A DNA stretch of 64,000 nucleotides from an uncultured Helicobacter sp. (lineage in GTDB: Bacteria > Campylobacterota > Campylobacteria > Campylobacterales > Helicobacteraceae): the NCBI GenBank assembly GCA_944325775.1, contig CALVBL010000004.1, positions 1 through 64,000 of the forward strand. Direction: 5' to 3'. Positions 52,924 through 61,583 of the stretch are shown piece after piece. Under the pieces are notes generated by a model that worked only from the letters and a program-made list of their open reading frames with translations, had not been told where the DNA came from and searched no databases. A program made the position numbers and the translations under genes. How positions within the stretch are numbered: the first letter of the stretch is position 1; each line of letters opens with the position of its first letter.

Positions 52924-54063
52924 TTAGACTTTGGTGTTTTGTGCGACTTGGGTAAATATATCATCACTCAAATCCCCAAATAGCGGAGTATTGCAAAATT
53001 CAATGATTTCACAGCCCGGGTACATGGGGTTGAGCTCGATAAAGATAGGATTGCCCGCACTATCAATACTAAAATCCCAGCCAATAAGCCCAAGGTGTGG
53101 GATACACAGGTGCATAGAGCACGCCATATCAAGCACATCAGAGAAATGTGGGATTTTAGGATCAAAGGGTTCTTTGAGATTAGGGAGGGATTGTATCGCC
53201 TCTCCTTTGCCTTTTATAATAAAATCACGCAGGCTACCAGATTCACTAATGCCGATACGGAAAAACCCACCATTAGAAGTGGGGCGTGTATCGCCTACAA
53301 GGAGACTACTAGGGAGTGTGTGAATCTTGCCTTTATACAGGAGAGTCATAATCCTAAAGGTATTAACTGAATGCGTGTTGAGATTGCTAAGATAGGGATG
53401 TTGCTGTATAAATTCTTGCACGATATAGTCCATTGGATAGCTTTGCAGGACTTGTATGAGAGTATCTTCACTTTGTTGGGTGTGGAGAATCTGCACATTT
53501 TTACCAGATCCAGTGGTGTTGTATTCGGTAGGTTTGATCACTACTTTTTCGTAGGACTTAAGAATCTTTATAGCTTCTTGTAAAGTGGTGGGCATTAAAT
53601 GGCTTGGGATACTTTTGTGTGATCGATACAGCGTGCCTTTAATGTTTTTAAGGATACTTTTTGGTTTATGATAATGTGCAAAAAGCGTGTCGTAGTAGTT
53701 TTTGTCAGCAAAAACCTGTGCATAAGAATTAGGGTTAAAATACGGAATAATATTGAGATAATAAAAGGGATTGTCTAAATAACGAACATCAAGTGGGTGA
53801 TTTTGATTGACATTGTAGAGAATTGTGTGCCAATCAAGAGTGAGATCTAGCCTCTTTGTGCTTGCCCCCCCCCCATTTATAAACCTACTCCAATACGCTA
53901 GCACAGCCTCTTTATGTTCTTGAGGCAGGGGCTTTAGGTTTTCATGCAGGGCTAGGTATTGGGCGGTTTTAGTCAAGAAATATTTGAGTGAGCGTGATTG
54001 GCGGTATGTGGATAATATGTGTTTTGTGTATGTTTTGAGCTGGGATTTGATCGTGTGGAGCAT
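52924..54063 (-). CDS. Sugar-transfer-associated ATP-grasp protein, phase-variable, ON
   Basis: A 379-residue ATP-grasp enzyme. VVIKPTEYNTTGSGKN is the nucleotide loop, YIVQEFIQQHP the hinge strand, and GWDFSIDSAGNPIFIELNP with PGCEI the metal-binding end. This matches the sugar-transfer-associated ATP-grasp family found in polysaccharide loci, which join a carboxylate to an amine. Near residue 63 the coding sequence passes through a G10 tract read as NGGGASTK, in frame here. In the context it is a candidate for linking the amine made by its neighbours to a sugar acid, a job done by Cj1438 in C. jejuni. That last step is inference. Confidence 0.75.
   Translation of the reverse strand: MLHTIKSQLKTYTKHILSTYRQSRSLKYFLTKTAQYLALHENLKPLPQEHKEAVLAYWSRFINGGGASTKRLDLTLDWHTILYNVNQNHPLDVRYLDNPFYYLNIIPYFNPNSYAQVFADKNYYDTLFAHYHKPKSILKNIKGTLYRSHKSIPSHLMPTTLQEAIKILKSYEKVVIKPTEYNTTGSGKNVQILHTQQSEDTLIQVLQSYPMDYIVQEFIQQHPYLSNLNTHSVNTFRIMTLLYKGKIHTLPSSLLVGDTRPTSNGGFFRIGISESGSLRDFIIKGKGEAIQSLPNLKEPFDPKIPHFSDVLDMACSMHLCIPHLGLIGWDFSIDSAGNPIFIELNPMYPGCEIIEFCNTPLFGDLSDDIFTQVAQNTKV
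53865..53874. repeat. Homopolymer C10 (G10 on gene strand)
   Basis: Ten C near codon 63 of the ATP-grasp gene. The frame is open at 10; lengths of 9 or 11 would cut the product shortly after the tract. Confidence 0.9.
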
Positions 54064-54141
54064 AAAAATCCTTTAATTACAAAAATATGAGGGCATTATA
54101 CGATAAATTTTCTAAAAATCAAGCCCCCACATCCACTAGAT

Positions 54142-55534
54142 TCAGGGATTTGTCTGTCGCTCCAGAATCTCAAGGGCGCAGCGGAGCTTGTCTAGTCGGA
54201 TATAGGTATTTTCTTGCTGCGGGTGCATAGAGGTATCACGCGTCTCCCCCACCATATACCGATACTTGTGCCCCCTTAGCAGTGCGCACATTTGGGGTTG
54301 GACATTATGATAATACTCGCTAAAAATCTCAAACACCACCGCCCCGCTTGGCGCAAAGAGCACATTAGCTAGCCCCGCGCCGTGCATACTCGCGATGACT
54401 TTGCACTCTCGCATTAGCGCGATTTGCTCCCCTAGACTTAGAGAATCTGGCAGCACCATCTCATAGCCAAACTCTCCAAACACCGCCTGTACCTCCTGCA
54501 AGTTCTCAATATTGCGATTAGAATCCTCTGGGTGCGTGAGGAATACCTTGCGCATTGGGCGGGAGGTGGGCGCGTGTGCGCGTGTGCTGAGGCGCACGTA
54601 AAACTCTAGGATATTGAGCGGGAGTGAGAGCGCGTGGGCAAACAGCAGGCGATCGCGGTATTCTATCGTCTCGACATCGGCAGTGAGCGTGGGCAACACC
54701 ACACAATCCGCACGCAAAAGCCGATGGGGCTTGGGCGAGAGGATTTTCTCACGCGGGATTTGTAAGATCTCTACCATCTCGCGCGCAAAGGGCGTGGAGG
54801 TATCGAGCACATAATAATCCACCTCTAGCCCGCTACGGATAACCTGCAGCATACTCGAGACGCTCTCCACGAGATAGTGGAAGTAGTTGGTGCTTTGGTG
54901 CATAATAGCAAGCGTGCCCTCTATCCTCTGTGCGCGCGTGGTGTAAAAGCGCAGCCACTTCAGACAGCTCTTAAACACAAAGAGAATCTTGCGCGGCGTG
55001 CTAAGTGCTGGTGGCGGGGCAAACTCGTGCGTCATATAGGAGGTTTGGGAGATGAGGGCTTTGCGCGATTTGGTGATGAGGATTTCAGAACTATGTGAGT
55101 AGCAGTAGGCGTGGGCGAACGCGCGGACTTTGAGGGCTGGGAGCGTGCGCGTGTAGGGGCGGAAAAAGCGGTGGTAGTTGCCAAAAATATCGCGGAAGTG
55201 AAAGTTGTGCGCATTGTGGCTTGCCTTGTTTTGTGCGTAAGATTTACTTGATTTCGAACCAAACACATCAGGCAAAGGTTGCACACAAGCCGAATTTGCC
55301 TTATCGCTAAAAGCGCAATGCCTAGATTCTGAAGTTTCTTCTAGCCCCCCCCCCAAATGTGCTTATAAGCCCACTTAGCTCATGCTCACTCTCATACTCA
55401 TAGATCCCCTCTCCACACACCAGAATATTTTTGCTCGGATAGACTTCTAGCTCTTGTGTGATCTCCCCCGCTGCTTTGGCTTTCTCAAAAGTAGTGGTTT
55501 TGGATTGCAAGAGATTGTATAAAAACCCTAGCAT
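54142..55534 (-). CDS. Glycosyltransferase family 61 (DUF563), phase-variable, OFF
   Basis: Two frames make one gene. ATG 55534, after AAGGAG, encodes about 60 residues (MLGFLYNLLQSKTTTFEKA ...) and reaches a G10 tract at 55345-55354, after which it stops within 11 codons. The other frame encodes the rest, 400 residues: HQSTNYFHYLVES, VFLTHPEDSNRNIEN and the SMHGAGLANVLFAPSG core of GT61 enzymes. G9 or G12 would join them into about 463 residues. GT61 proteins add sugars in capsule or O-chain synthesis. It is the promoter-proximal gene of the cluster and is more GC-rich than the genes after it. Confidence 0.8.
55345..55354. repeat. Homopolymer C10 (G10 on gene strand)
   Basis: Ten C about 60 codons into the GT61 gene. 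The two halves are in register only when the number of G is a multiple of three, so this copy is OFF. Confidence 0.9.
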
Positions 55535-55543
55535 ATATGCTCC

Positions 55544-56764
55544 TTATTTTGATACTTGGTTTGAGGATTTGGGCAAAAGTGTGAAGTGCGTGATTTCATT
55601 TTGGCTGCCCACACGCATAGGTGGTCCCCAATACCCCGTGCCTTGATTAATATACAGATACCCGCCCATTGGTAATGAATCTAAACCCTTAGTATAGGGC
55701 TGCTGGAGTGGCACAAGTAGCGAAAAAGGAAATATCTGCCCGCCGTGTGTGTGTCCGCTAAGTATGAGGCGGATATTGGCAGTGAGCTCTGGCTCGGAAT
55801 TGTGGATAGATTCTAGCTCATAGATGACTTTGGGCTGATGAGAGAGAAATATCATAGTCGCGTTTTTGTTGTCATCATGCGCTTTGAGCAATGTTTGGCG
55901 CACATCAGGCTTAAGATCATGGTGCAAAAACGCTTCGCGCACGCCCACCAAGTCGGCAATACCTGCGATGATGATGGGTTGGCGGTGGTGGGTAATGGTG
56001 CGATGATCGTTGAGTAATACTTCAAAGCCCATTTGGCGCATAGATTCTAAGATGTTGCGCGCATCGTGGAAATACTCGTGATTGCCTAACACATAATACA
56101 CACCATAGCGCGCCTTTAAGTGCGCAAGCTCACTCACTGCCTCCCGTACGATCTCTAATGGCGAATCCACAATATCGCCGGTGAGAAAGATCACATCGGG
56201 TTCAAGGGCATTGGTGCGCTCGACTATATCGCGCACACGCGTGGATTCTATCAATCCACCGATATGTATGTCGCTAAGCTGCACGGCAGTGAGTGGCTCG
56301 GTGATGCCCTCCAGCTCTAGGTTTATATGTGTGATTTGGGGTTTTTGCACACCTACAAATATCCCATACCCCACCATCACGATCCCAGCAATCCCAGCAA
56401 TGCGCTTGAGATAGAATCTCGCTCTTGTGCGTGTGTGCTTGTGCTTCACACCCAGTAGGGCAAGTGAGCAGAGCTGATAGAGCAGTGTCACTACCAAGAA
56501 ACTAAGCGCCACACCCATACACAATGAAAGCAAGAGATAGAGACTTTGGTTTGGTGGGGCTTTGTGGAGAAACGAAAAATACACCGCGGTGCCAAGGAAG
56601 TTTAGCCACACAAGCGTGAGCCAAAATCTCTGAAATAGCACGGTGGTGGCAAAGGATTTGATCAGTGCTTTGTAGATATAAAAATGCACAAGTCCAAATC
56701 CACAAATAGCCAGCAGTGGGAAAAACATATGTTGCATTTGTAAGATGCTAAGCGGGGCTTCCAT
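55544..56764 (-). CDS. Membrane-anchored metallophosphoesterase (YkuE type)
   Basis: A 406-residue protein with four N-terminal membrane helices (within about 10-160) and a C-terminal Calcineurin-like domain facing the periplasm. Metal motifs in order are LSDIHIGG, TGDIVDS, GNHEYF, SHQP and GHTHGGQIFP. Known relatives act on phospholipid or lipid-linked phosphate (LpxH-like or YkuE-like), but substrate is not fixed. ATG 56764 follows AAGGAA. It ends 9 bases before the GT61 start, so it may lead the glycan operon. Confidence 0.85.
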   Translation of the reverse strand: MEAPLSILQMQHMFFPLLAICGFGLVHFYIYKALIKSFATTVLFQRFWLTLVWLNFLGTAVYFSFLHKAPPNQSLYLLLSLCMGVALSFLVVTLLYQLCSLALLGVKHKHTRTRARFYLKRIAGIAGIVMVGYGIFVGVQKPQITHINLELEGITEPLTAVQLSDIHIGGLIESTRVRDIVERTNALEPDVIFLTGDIVDSPLEIVREAVSELAHLKARYGVYYVLGNHEYFHDARNILESMRQMGFEVLLNDHRTITHHRQPIIIAGIADLVGVREAFLHHDLKPDVRQTLLKAHDDNKNATMIFLSHQPKVIYELESIHNSEPELTANIRLILSGHTHGGQIFPFSLLVPLQQPYTKGLDSLPMGGYLYINQGTGYWGPPMRVGSQNEITHFTLLPKSSNQVSK

Positions 56765-56841
56765 AGGATTCCTTAATGTGAGATTGGGGCATTGTAGTAT
56801 AACTTCGCTTAAAATTCGTGCCTGTGTCGCGCGCTTGTGGA

Positions 56842-57621
56842 TTATGCAAAGCCCTTGCGCCCTTTTTTGCTAAAATCGATGAGATTTTGAGTAGATTCTA
56901 TACTCTGTGGCAGATACATCAGCGCGATTTTAAAGACTTCAAGTGCTGTGTGAGCATCGGCATAGGCGCGGTGTAATGCCGGGGTATTGATCCCCAAAAA
57001 GGTGTTTAAAAAACCCAGTGCATAACGTGGAGACAAGATACTCTTGCGCGCTAGATCGAGCGTGCAGAGCTTGGGTAGGAGCATGGGTGGGATATGGTAG
57101 CGCATGAAAGATTCATTAAGAAAAGTGAAGTCAAAGCCCACATTGTGCGCGACAAAGACGCTCCCGCGCACAAAATTTCGAAACTTGCTAAGAATCTCTT
57201 GGGGCTGTGGTGCGCTCTGGAGATCGCTTTGGTGTATGCCGGTGAGATTGGTGATCTCAAGTGGCACATACGAGGTAAATATCAGGCTTTCAAAGCGATC
57301 GATAATCTTGCCATTTTGGTATTTGAGTGCGCCGATTTCGATGAGGTCGTGTTCATTTGCCTTAGCACCCGTGGTCTCAATATCGACAAAACAAAACACT
57401 GCCTCATTTAACGCCAAGCTTTTGGTGCTAAGCTCTAGTCTATCGCCATTTTGGATAATAGGGAAATCATAGGCTCTAAGAATCTCTAGCTGTGTGGCAA
57501 AGTCAGTGTATTGCGCACTAAGAGCGTCTGTATCATTCACATCACACCAAAACCGCTCAAAAGATTCTATACTCATAGAATCTTGACTTAGCTTTTGGAG
57601 GAATTGCGTGTAGGCTTTCAT
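56842..57621 (-). CDS. DnaQ-type DEDDh 3'-5' exonuclease
   Basis: A 259-residue protein with an N-terminal helical part (1-75) and a DEDDh exonuclease domain: FVDIETTGAKANEHDLIEIGAL (motif I), VAHNVGFDFTFLNES (motif II) and HRAYADAHTALEVF (motif III with His and Asp). It is a candidate proofreading epsilon subunit, though stand-alone RNase T-like roles are possible. Its ATG directly follows the metG stop (TAAATG), so it is translationally coupled to metG. Confidence 0.88.
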   Translation of the reverse strand: MKAYTQFLQKLSQDSMSIESFERFWCDVNDTDALSAQYTDFATQLEILRAYDFPIIQNGDRLELSTKSLALNEAVFCFVDIETTGAKANEHDLIEIGALKYQNGKIIDRFESLIFTSYVPLEITNLTGIHQSDLQSAPQPQEILSKFRNFVRGSVFVAHNVGFDFTFLNESFMRYHIPPMLLPKLCTLDLARKSILSPRYALGFLNTFLGINTPALHRAYADAHTALEVFKIALMYLPQSIESTQNLIDFSKKGRKGFA

Positions 57622-59640
57622 TTAAGAGATCTTGCTTCCTGCCTTTTTGGGGACGCTTAGGAGACTTAAGCCCTCATCATCGTGCGCGCTTAGGATCATT
57701 CCCGCACTTACAAGCCCCATAAGCTTCACAGGCTTGAGATTGGCAACCACGCACACTTGTTTGCCTACAAGTTCGCTTGGATCGTAGTATTTGGCGATCC
57801 CAGAGAGGATCTGACGCGGTGTGGGTTCGCCAAGGTCGATGAGGAATCGCAAGAGTTTTTCGCTCTTTGGCACCCTTTGGCACTCTAGCACCACGCCCAC
57901 ACGCAAATCAAGTTTAGCAAACTCCTCTATACCCACAAGTGAGGGCGTGGATTGTGAATCTTTTGGCTTTGGAGCGTTTGCTTGGGAGCTTGCGTGTGAG
58001 GCGCACACACTGGGCTGTGAATCTGACTTTGGATTAGATTCTGATCTGGATTCTGTATTTGCACTAGATTGTGAATCTAGTGGTGCGCTTGGATCGGGCA
58101 TAAGCGGGGATTCTATGCGTGGGAAAAGTGGCGGCACAGATGTGAGTGTGACAGATGAGATAAATGTGTTTTGTGAGACATAGCGCGCGAAGCTAGGTGC
58201 ATCTATGTTATAGCCTAGCGCAGAGGCGATGGCTCTAGCGGTTTTTGGCATTATGGGATACAAGCACAGCGCGACTTTGATCAAGATATTGCCCACAAGC
58301 ATAAGCAGGGCTTGTGTTTGCTCACTCTTAGCTTGCTTCATCATTTTCCACGGCTCATAGGTGCTAATGACACTATTGCCAAGCCTCAAAAGCCCCCAAA
58401 GCTCTTCAAGCGCGATATGTGGCTGCATATCACTCATTGCAGATTCAAACCTCTCTAAGATTGGCGCGATTTTTGCCACTTCTTGCGGGTAAAAGTGCTC
58501 TATCTGTGTGCAAGAAAGTGTGAGGTTGAAGTATTTTTGCGCCATACCAATGAGGCGGTTTAGGAGGTTGCCAATATCGTTGCTAAGATCGGAGTTTATA
58601 CGCTCAATGAGCGCCTTTTGGCTAAAGTCCCCATCTTGCCCAAATGGCACTTCACGAAGCAAAAAATACCGAAATGCCTCTATACCATAGTGTTTAGCGA
58701 CTTCTTTTGGATCTACGACATTGCCTATGCTTTTGCTCATTTTCACACCATCGCGAGTCCACCAGCCATGCGCATAGATCTTGCGCGGGAGGGGTAGCCC
58801 TAAGCTCATCAAAAACGCGGGCCAATACACCGCATGAAAACGCAAAATATCCTTGCCCACAATGTGTGTGGTGTTTTCCCACAGATCCATACGCAGCGTA
58901 TTTTCATAGCCTATCGCACTGATATAACTCACCAGTGCATCAAGCCACACATACAAGATATGCTTGGGCGCACTCTTGTCCGTGCTCTCTATTCCCTCTG
59001 GCAGCGGCACACCCCAGCTAAAACCAGTGCGCGTGATCGAGAGATCCACTAGTCCAGATTCTACAAAGCGTATCACTTCATTGCGCTTGTGTTTGGGCGC
59101 GATCACATCAGGACAGCGATCATACCACTGCAGGAGGGCGTCTTGGTATTTTGAGAGGGCGAAAAAATAGCTCTCTTCTTTGATCGTAGTTGTGGGCTTG
59201 CCACAATCAGGGCATTTTTGATCCACCACTTGGTGCTTGGTAAAATGACTCTCGCACGAGATACAATACCACCCCTCATATACGCCCTTATAAATATCTC
59301 CTTTTTGAAGCATATTTCTAAAGGCAGCCTGTGCGCTGTGGCAGTGTGCAGAATCTGTGGTGCGGACAAAGTAGTCAAAATCAATATCAAATTCCTCCCA
59401 AAGTGTGCGAAACCTCGCACTAATAGAATCTGCATACGCTTGGGGAGTTTGGTTGTGGGCTTTGGCGGAGTTTTCTATCTTTTGTCCATGTTCATCGGTG
59501 CCGGTGAGCAAAAATACCTCTTGTCCGCGAATCTGTTGGTATTTTTTGAGCATATCGCAGACAATAGTCGTATAGGCATGCCCAATATGTGGCACATCAT
59601 TGACATAATAAATTGGTGAAGTGATATAGCTTTTTGTCAT
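57622..59640 (-). CDS. metG: Methionyl-tRNA synthetase
   Basis: Class I synthetase of 672 residues: PHIGHAYTT is the HIGH site, KMSKSIGN the KMSKS site, and the zinc knuckle is CISCESH...CPDCG. The C-terminal tRNA-binding OB domain (KLDLRVGVVLE ... VANLKPVKLMGLVS) is joined by a 60-residue Ser/Asp/Pro/Gln linker (about 505-565), whose DNA holds five GATTCT/GAATCT words within 123 bases. The order small protein-metG-exonuclease runs on the minus strand. Confidence 0.96.
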   Translation of the reverse strand: MTKSYITSPIYYVNDVPHIGHAYTTIVCDMLKKYQQIRGQEVFLLTGTDEHGQKIENSAKAHNQTPQAYADSISARFRTLWEEFDIDFDYFVRTTDSAHCHSAQAAFRNMLQKGDIYKGVYEGWYCISCESHFTKHQVVDQKCPDCGKPTTTIKEESYFFALSKYQDALLQWYDRCPDVIAPKHKRNEVIRFVESGLVDLSITRTGFSWGVPLPEGIESTDKSAPKHILYVWLDALVSYISAIGYENTLRMDLWENTTHIVGKDILRFHAVYWPAFLMSLGLPLPRKIYAHGWWTRDGVKMSKSIGNVVDPKEVAKHYGIEAFRYFLLREVPFGQDGDFSQKALIERINSDLSNDIGNLLNRLIGMAQKYFNLTLSCTQIEHFYPQEVAKIAPILERFESAMSDMQPHIALEELWGLLRLGNSVISTYEPWKMMKQAKSEQTQALLMLVGNILIKVALCLYPIMPKTARAIASALGYNIDAPSFARYVSQNTFISSVTLTSVPPLFPRIESPLMPDPSAPLDSQSSANTESRSESNPKSDSQPSVCASHASSQANAPKPKDSQSTPSLVGIEEFAKLDLRVGVVLECQRVPKSEKLLRFLIDLGEPTPRQILSGIAKYYDPSELVGKQVCVVANLKPVKLMGLVSAGMILSAHDDEGLSLLSVPKKAGSKIS

Positions 59641-59649
59641 ACAAATCCT

Positions 59650-59841
59650 TTAATTGAAGTCAAAGTTCCCATCTTGCCCCTTGCTCATACTCTCATACGC
59701 GGCTTTTACATAGGCTTTGCGCACTTCGCATTGGAGAAAAGATTCACAAGGCATACATGATTGCAGGTTGTGGGAGGTTTGGCATTCTTGGAGTTTTTGG
59801 CTTTGGTCTTGGAGTTTTTGGATAAAGACATCTTCTTGCAT
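59650..59841 (-). CDS. Small four-cysteine protein between fbp and metG
   Basis: A 63-residue protein (MQEDVFIQKLQDQSQK ... DGNFDFN) with Cys residues in CQTSHNLQSCMPC and LQC, a spacing that could hold a metal or two disulfides. AAGGAA precedes the ATG. It lies 8 bases after fbp and 9 before metG, so it is clearly part of that operon. A gene of similar size sits between fbp and metS in C. jejuni (Cj0839 as remembered). Function unknown. Confidence 0.78.
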   Translation of the reverse strand: MQEDVFIQKLQDQSQKLQECQTSHNLQSCMPCESFLQCEVRKAYVKAAYESMSKGQDGNFDFN

Positions 59842-59849
59842 AACGTTCC

Positions 59850-60722
59850 TTATATCCTTGCGTGGCTCTCTAGTGCGTTGTAGGTATCTCTTACCCGTGC
59901 GATCTCCTCGCTACTTCCAAAAAAACATGGTGTGCTGTCGTGGATATGTTTCACATCAAGCTCTAGTAAGCGTTTTGTGCCATCTATCGCCTCGCCACCT
60001 GCACACTCATACACAAACGCGAAAGGAAAAACCTCAAAGAGCTTGCGAAGCTTGCCCTCTGGCGCGTCCTGTGTCGCGGGATAACTAAATAGCCCCCCAC
60101 CTTTGATAAGAATCTGATGGAGATCTGGTACCATACCGCCAGAATAGCGCAATCTATAGCCTTGTGCAAAGAATAAATCTATAAGAGCTTTGTGTCGTGG
60201 TGTCCAATGCTGTTGTGTCCCACCGGGTGCGTTTATCTTGCCTTTTGACTTCAGTTGCAGTGTGCCAAGTGCGTGCCACGCCCCAGCGCAGTATCGCCAA
60301 TGCTCCACTTGCTTATGTGCTAGGACTATCTCAAGTCTAGGTCCATACACGATGTAGCCACTAGCCACAAGCGCGCGAGATTCTAACACTTCATCATAGA
60401 TCCCAAAGATCGTGCCTATGCTAAGGTTGCTATCCACAAGCGAGGAGCCATCTAGCGGATCATATGCTACAAGCAAACGCGCGTTAGAATCTGCTTTATA
60501 CACGGCTTCTTGTTTCTCTTCGCTACACACGCCCTTGATAGATTCTATGGCTAGGAGTTTTTGTTCGATGAGTTTGTCGGCTTGCACATCGATTTTAAGC
60601 TGCATATCCCCACTTGAATTTTGCGAAGCGAGATAATCAGTTGATGGGTTTTTGAGGAGGGTGTCGATTTCAATTGCACAGGTTTTAAAAGTCTCAAACA
60701 CGAGGGATATAGTCTCACTCAT
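59850..60722 (-). CDS. fbp: Fructose-1,6-bisphosphatase class I
   Basis: Gluconeogenic enzyme of 290 residues. The metal and substrate motif YDPLDGSSLVDSNLSIGTIFGI is complete; VYGPRLEIVLAH and the final VYECAGGEAIDG segment match the class. The allosteric AMP-binding N-terminus of long enzymes is short here. It heads the fbp-small protein-metG-exonuclease run. Confidence 0.96.
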   Translation of the reverse strand: MSETISLVFETFKTCAIEIDTLLKNPSTDYLASQNSSGDMQLKIDVQADKLIEQKLLAIESIKGVCSEEKQEAVYKADSNARLLVAYDPLDGSSLVDSNLSIGTIFGIYDEVLESRALVASGYIVYGPRLEIVLAHKQVEHWRYCAGAWHALGTLQLKSKGKINAPGGTQQHWTPRHKALIDLFFAQGYRLRYSGGMVPDLHQILIKGGGLFSYPATQDAPEGKLRKLFEVFPFAFVYECAGGEAIDGTKRLLELDVKHIHDSTPCFFGSSEEIARVRDTYNALESHARI

Positions 60723-60819
60723 TGCATTAATCCTTAAGTAAAAATAAATACAGATTCTAACACGCTAAAGCTTAAAGAGTGGCATTTTGCTAGAAGAGCT
60801 GTGTGTCAAAGTGCTATTG

Positions 60820-61569
60820 TCAATACAAGGCAAAATCGATTCCAATCCCAACAAAAAATGTGTGTAGTTCTTTTATGGGGTATATGCTTGTATCGTTGTT
60901 TGTGTAGAGATTGTATCGTGCATAGAGATTAAGAACAGAATCACTAGAGAGCACAAAATGCAAAGCAATAGTGTTTGTAAAGCTAAAATCATAACCGCGA
61001 TTATTTCTATCTTGCTGGTCAAGGTATCGGTTTATCTCACTTCTTAGTGTGATGGATTTGAGGTTGAGGAATAATCCGAATTTAGCGATAAGATACACAT
61101 TGCTCATCAATTCATACCGATAGCCAAGAATAGGTATCATATAGAGGTTTAGGATATTATATTGTATGGTATCAAATCCAAATAACCCAAGCTCTATTTG
61201 TGGTGAGAATCTTGTTTGGGTATTGAGAGTGTTTTGATAAATACCATGAACGATATTAAAGAGATTAGCTCGTGTGCTAACATCAAACCAAAGCATAAAT
61301 GGATACTCTTCTGAAGAACTAAGAGCAAAATGCCATAACTCAAAGGACTTGAGAAAAAGATGCTCTGTATCAAATCCAAGCTCTGTAGATATCGTACGTA
61401 CATCTTGGATTCTTGCATCATCGCTGTATTGGATTATTCCATTGGACCATATAAGATTTCCTTGTGTGTTTGAAAATTCAAGAGAGAAGTTACTCTCATT
61501 CCCATACATAAATGCACTACAAAGCCCAACAAAGAGCAACATCACAACCCGTGCATTGCGCATCATCAT
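60820..61569 (-). CDS. Outer-membrane barrel-like protein
   Basis: A 249-residue protein with a signal peptide (MMMRNARVVMLLFVGLCSAFMYG) and alternating aromatic strands (YLIAKFGLFLNL, LNLYARYNLYTN, FFVGIGIDFALY). It ends in an aromatic residue as barrels do. The ribosome site before the ATG is poor and the coding sequence is AT-rich. It is the last gene downstream of prfB by 14 bases. No family is recognised. Confidence 0.65.
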   Translation of the reverse strand: MMMRNARVVMLLFVGLCSAFMYGNESNFSLEFSNTQGNLIWSNGIIQYSDDARIQDVRTISTELGFDTEHLFLKSFELWHFALSSSEEYPFMLWFDVSTRANLFNIVHGIYQNTLNTQTRFSPQIELGLFGFDTIQYNILNLYMIPILGYRYELMSNVYLIAKFGLFLNLKSITLRSEINRYLDQQDRNNRGYDFSFTNTIALHFVLSSDSVLNLYARYNLYTNNDTSIYPIKELHTFFVGIGIDFALY

Positions 61570-61583
61570 AGGTATTGGGGTAA

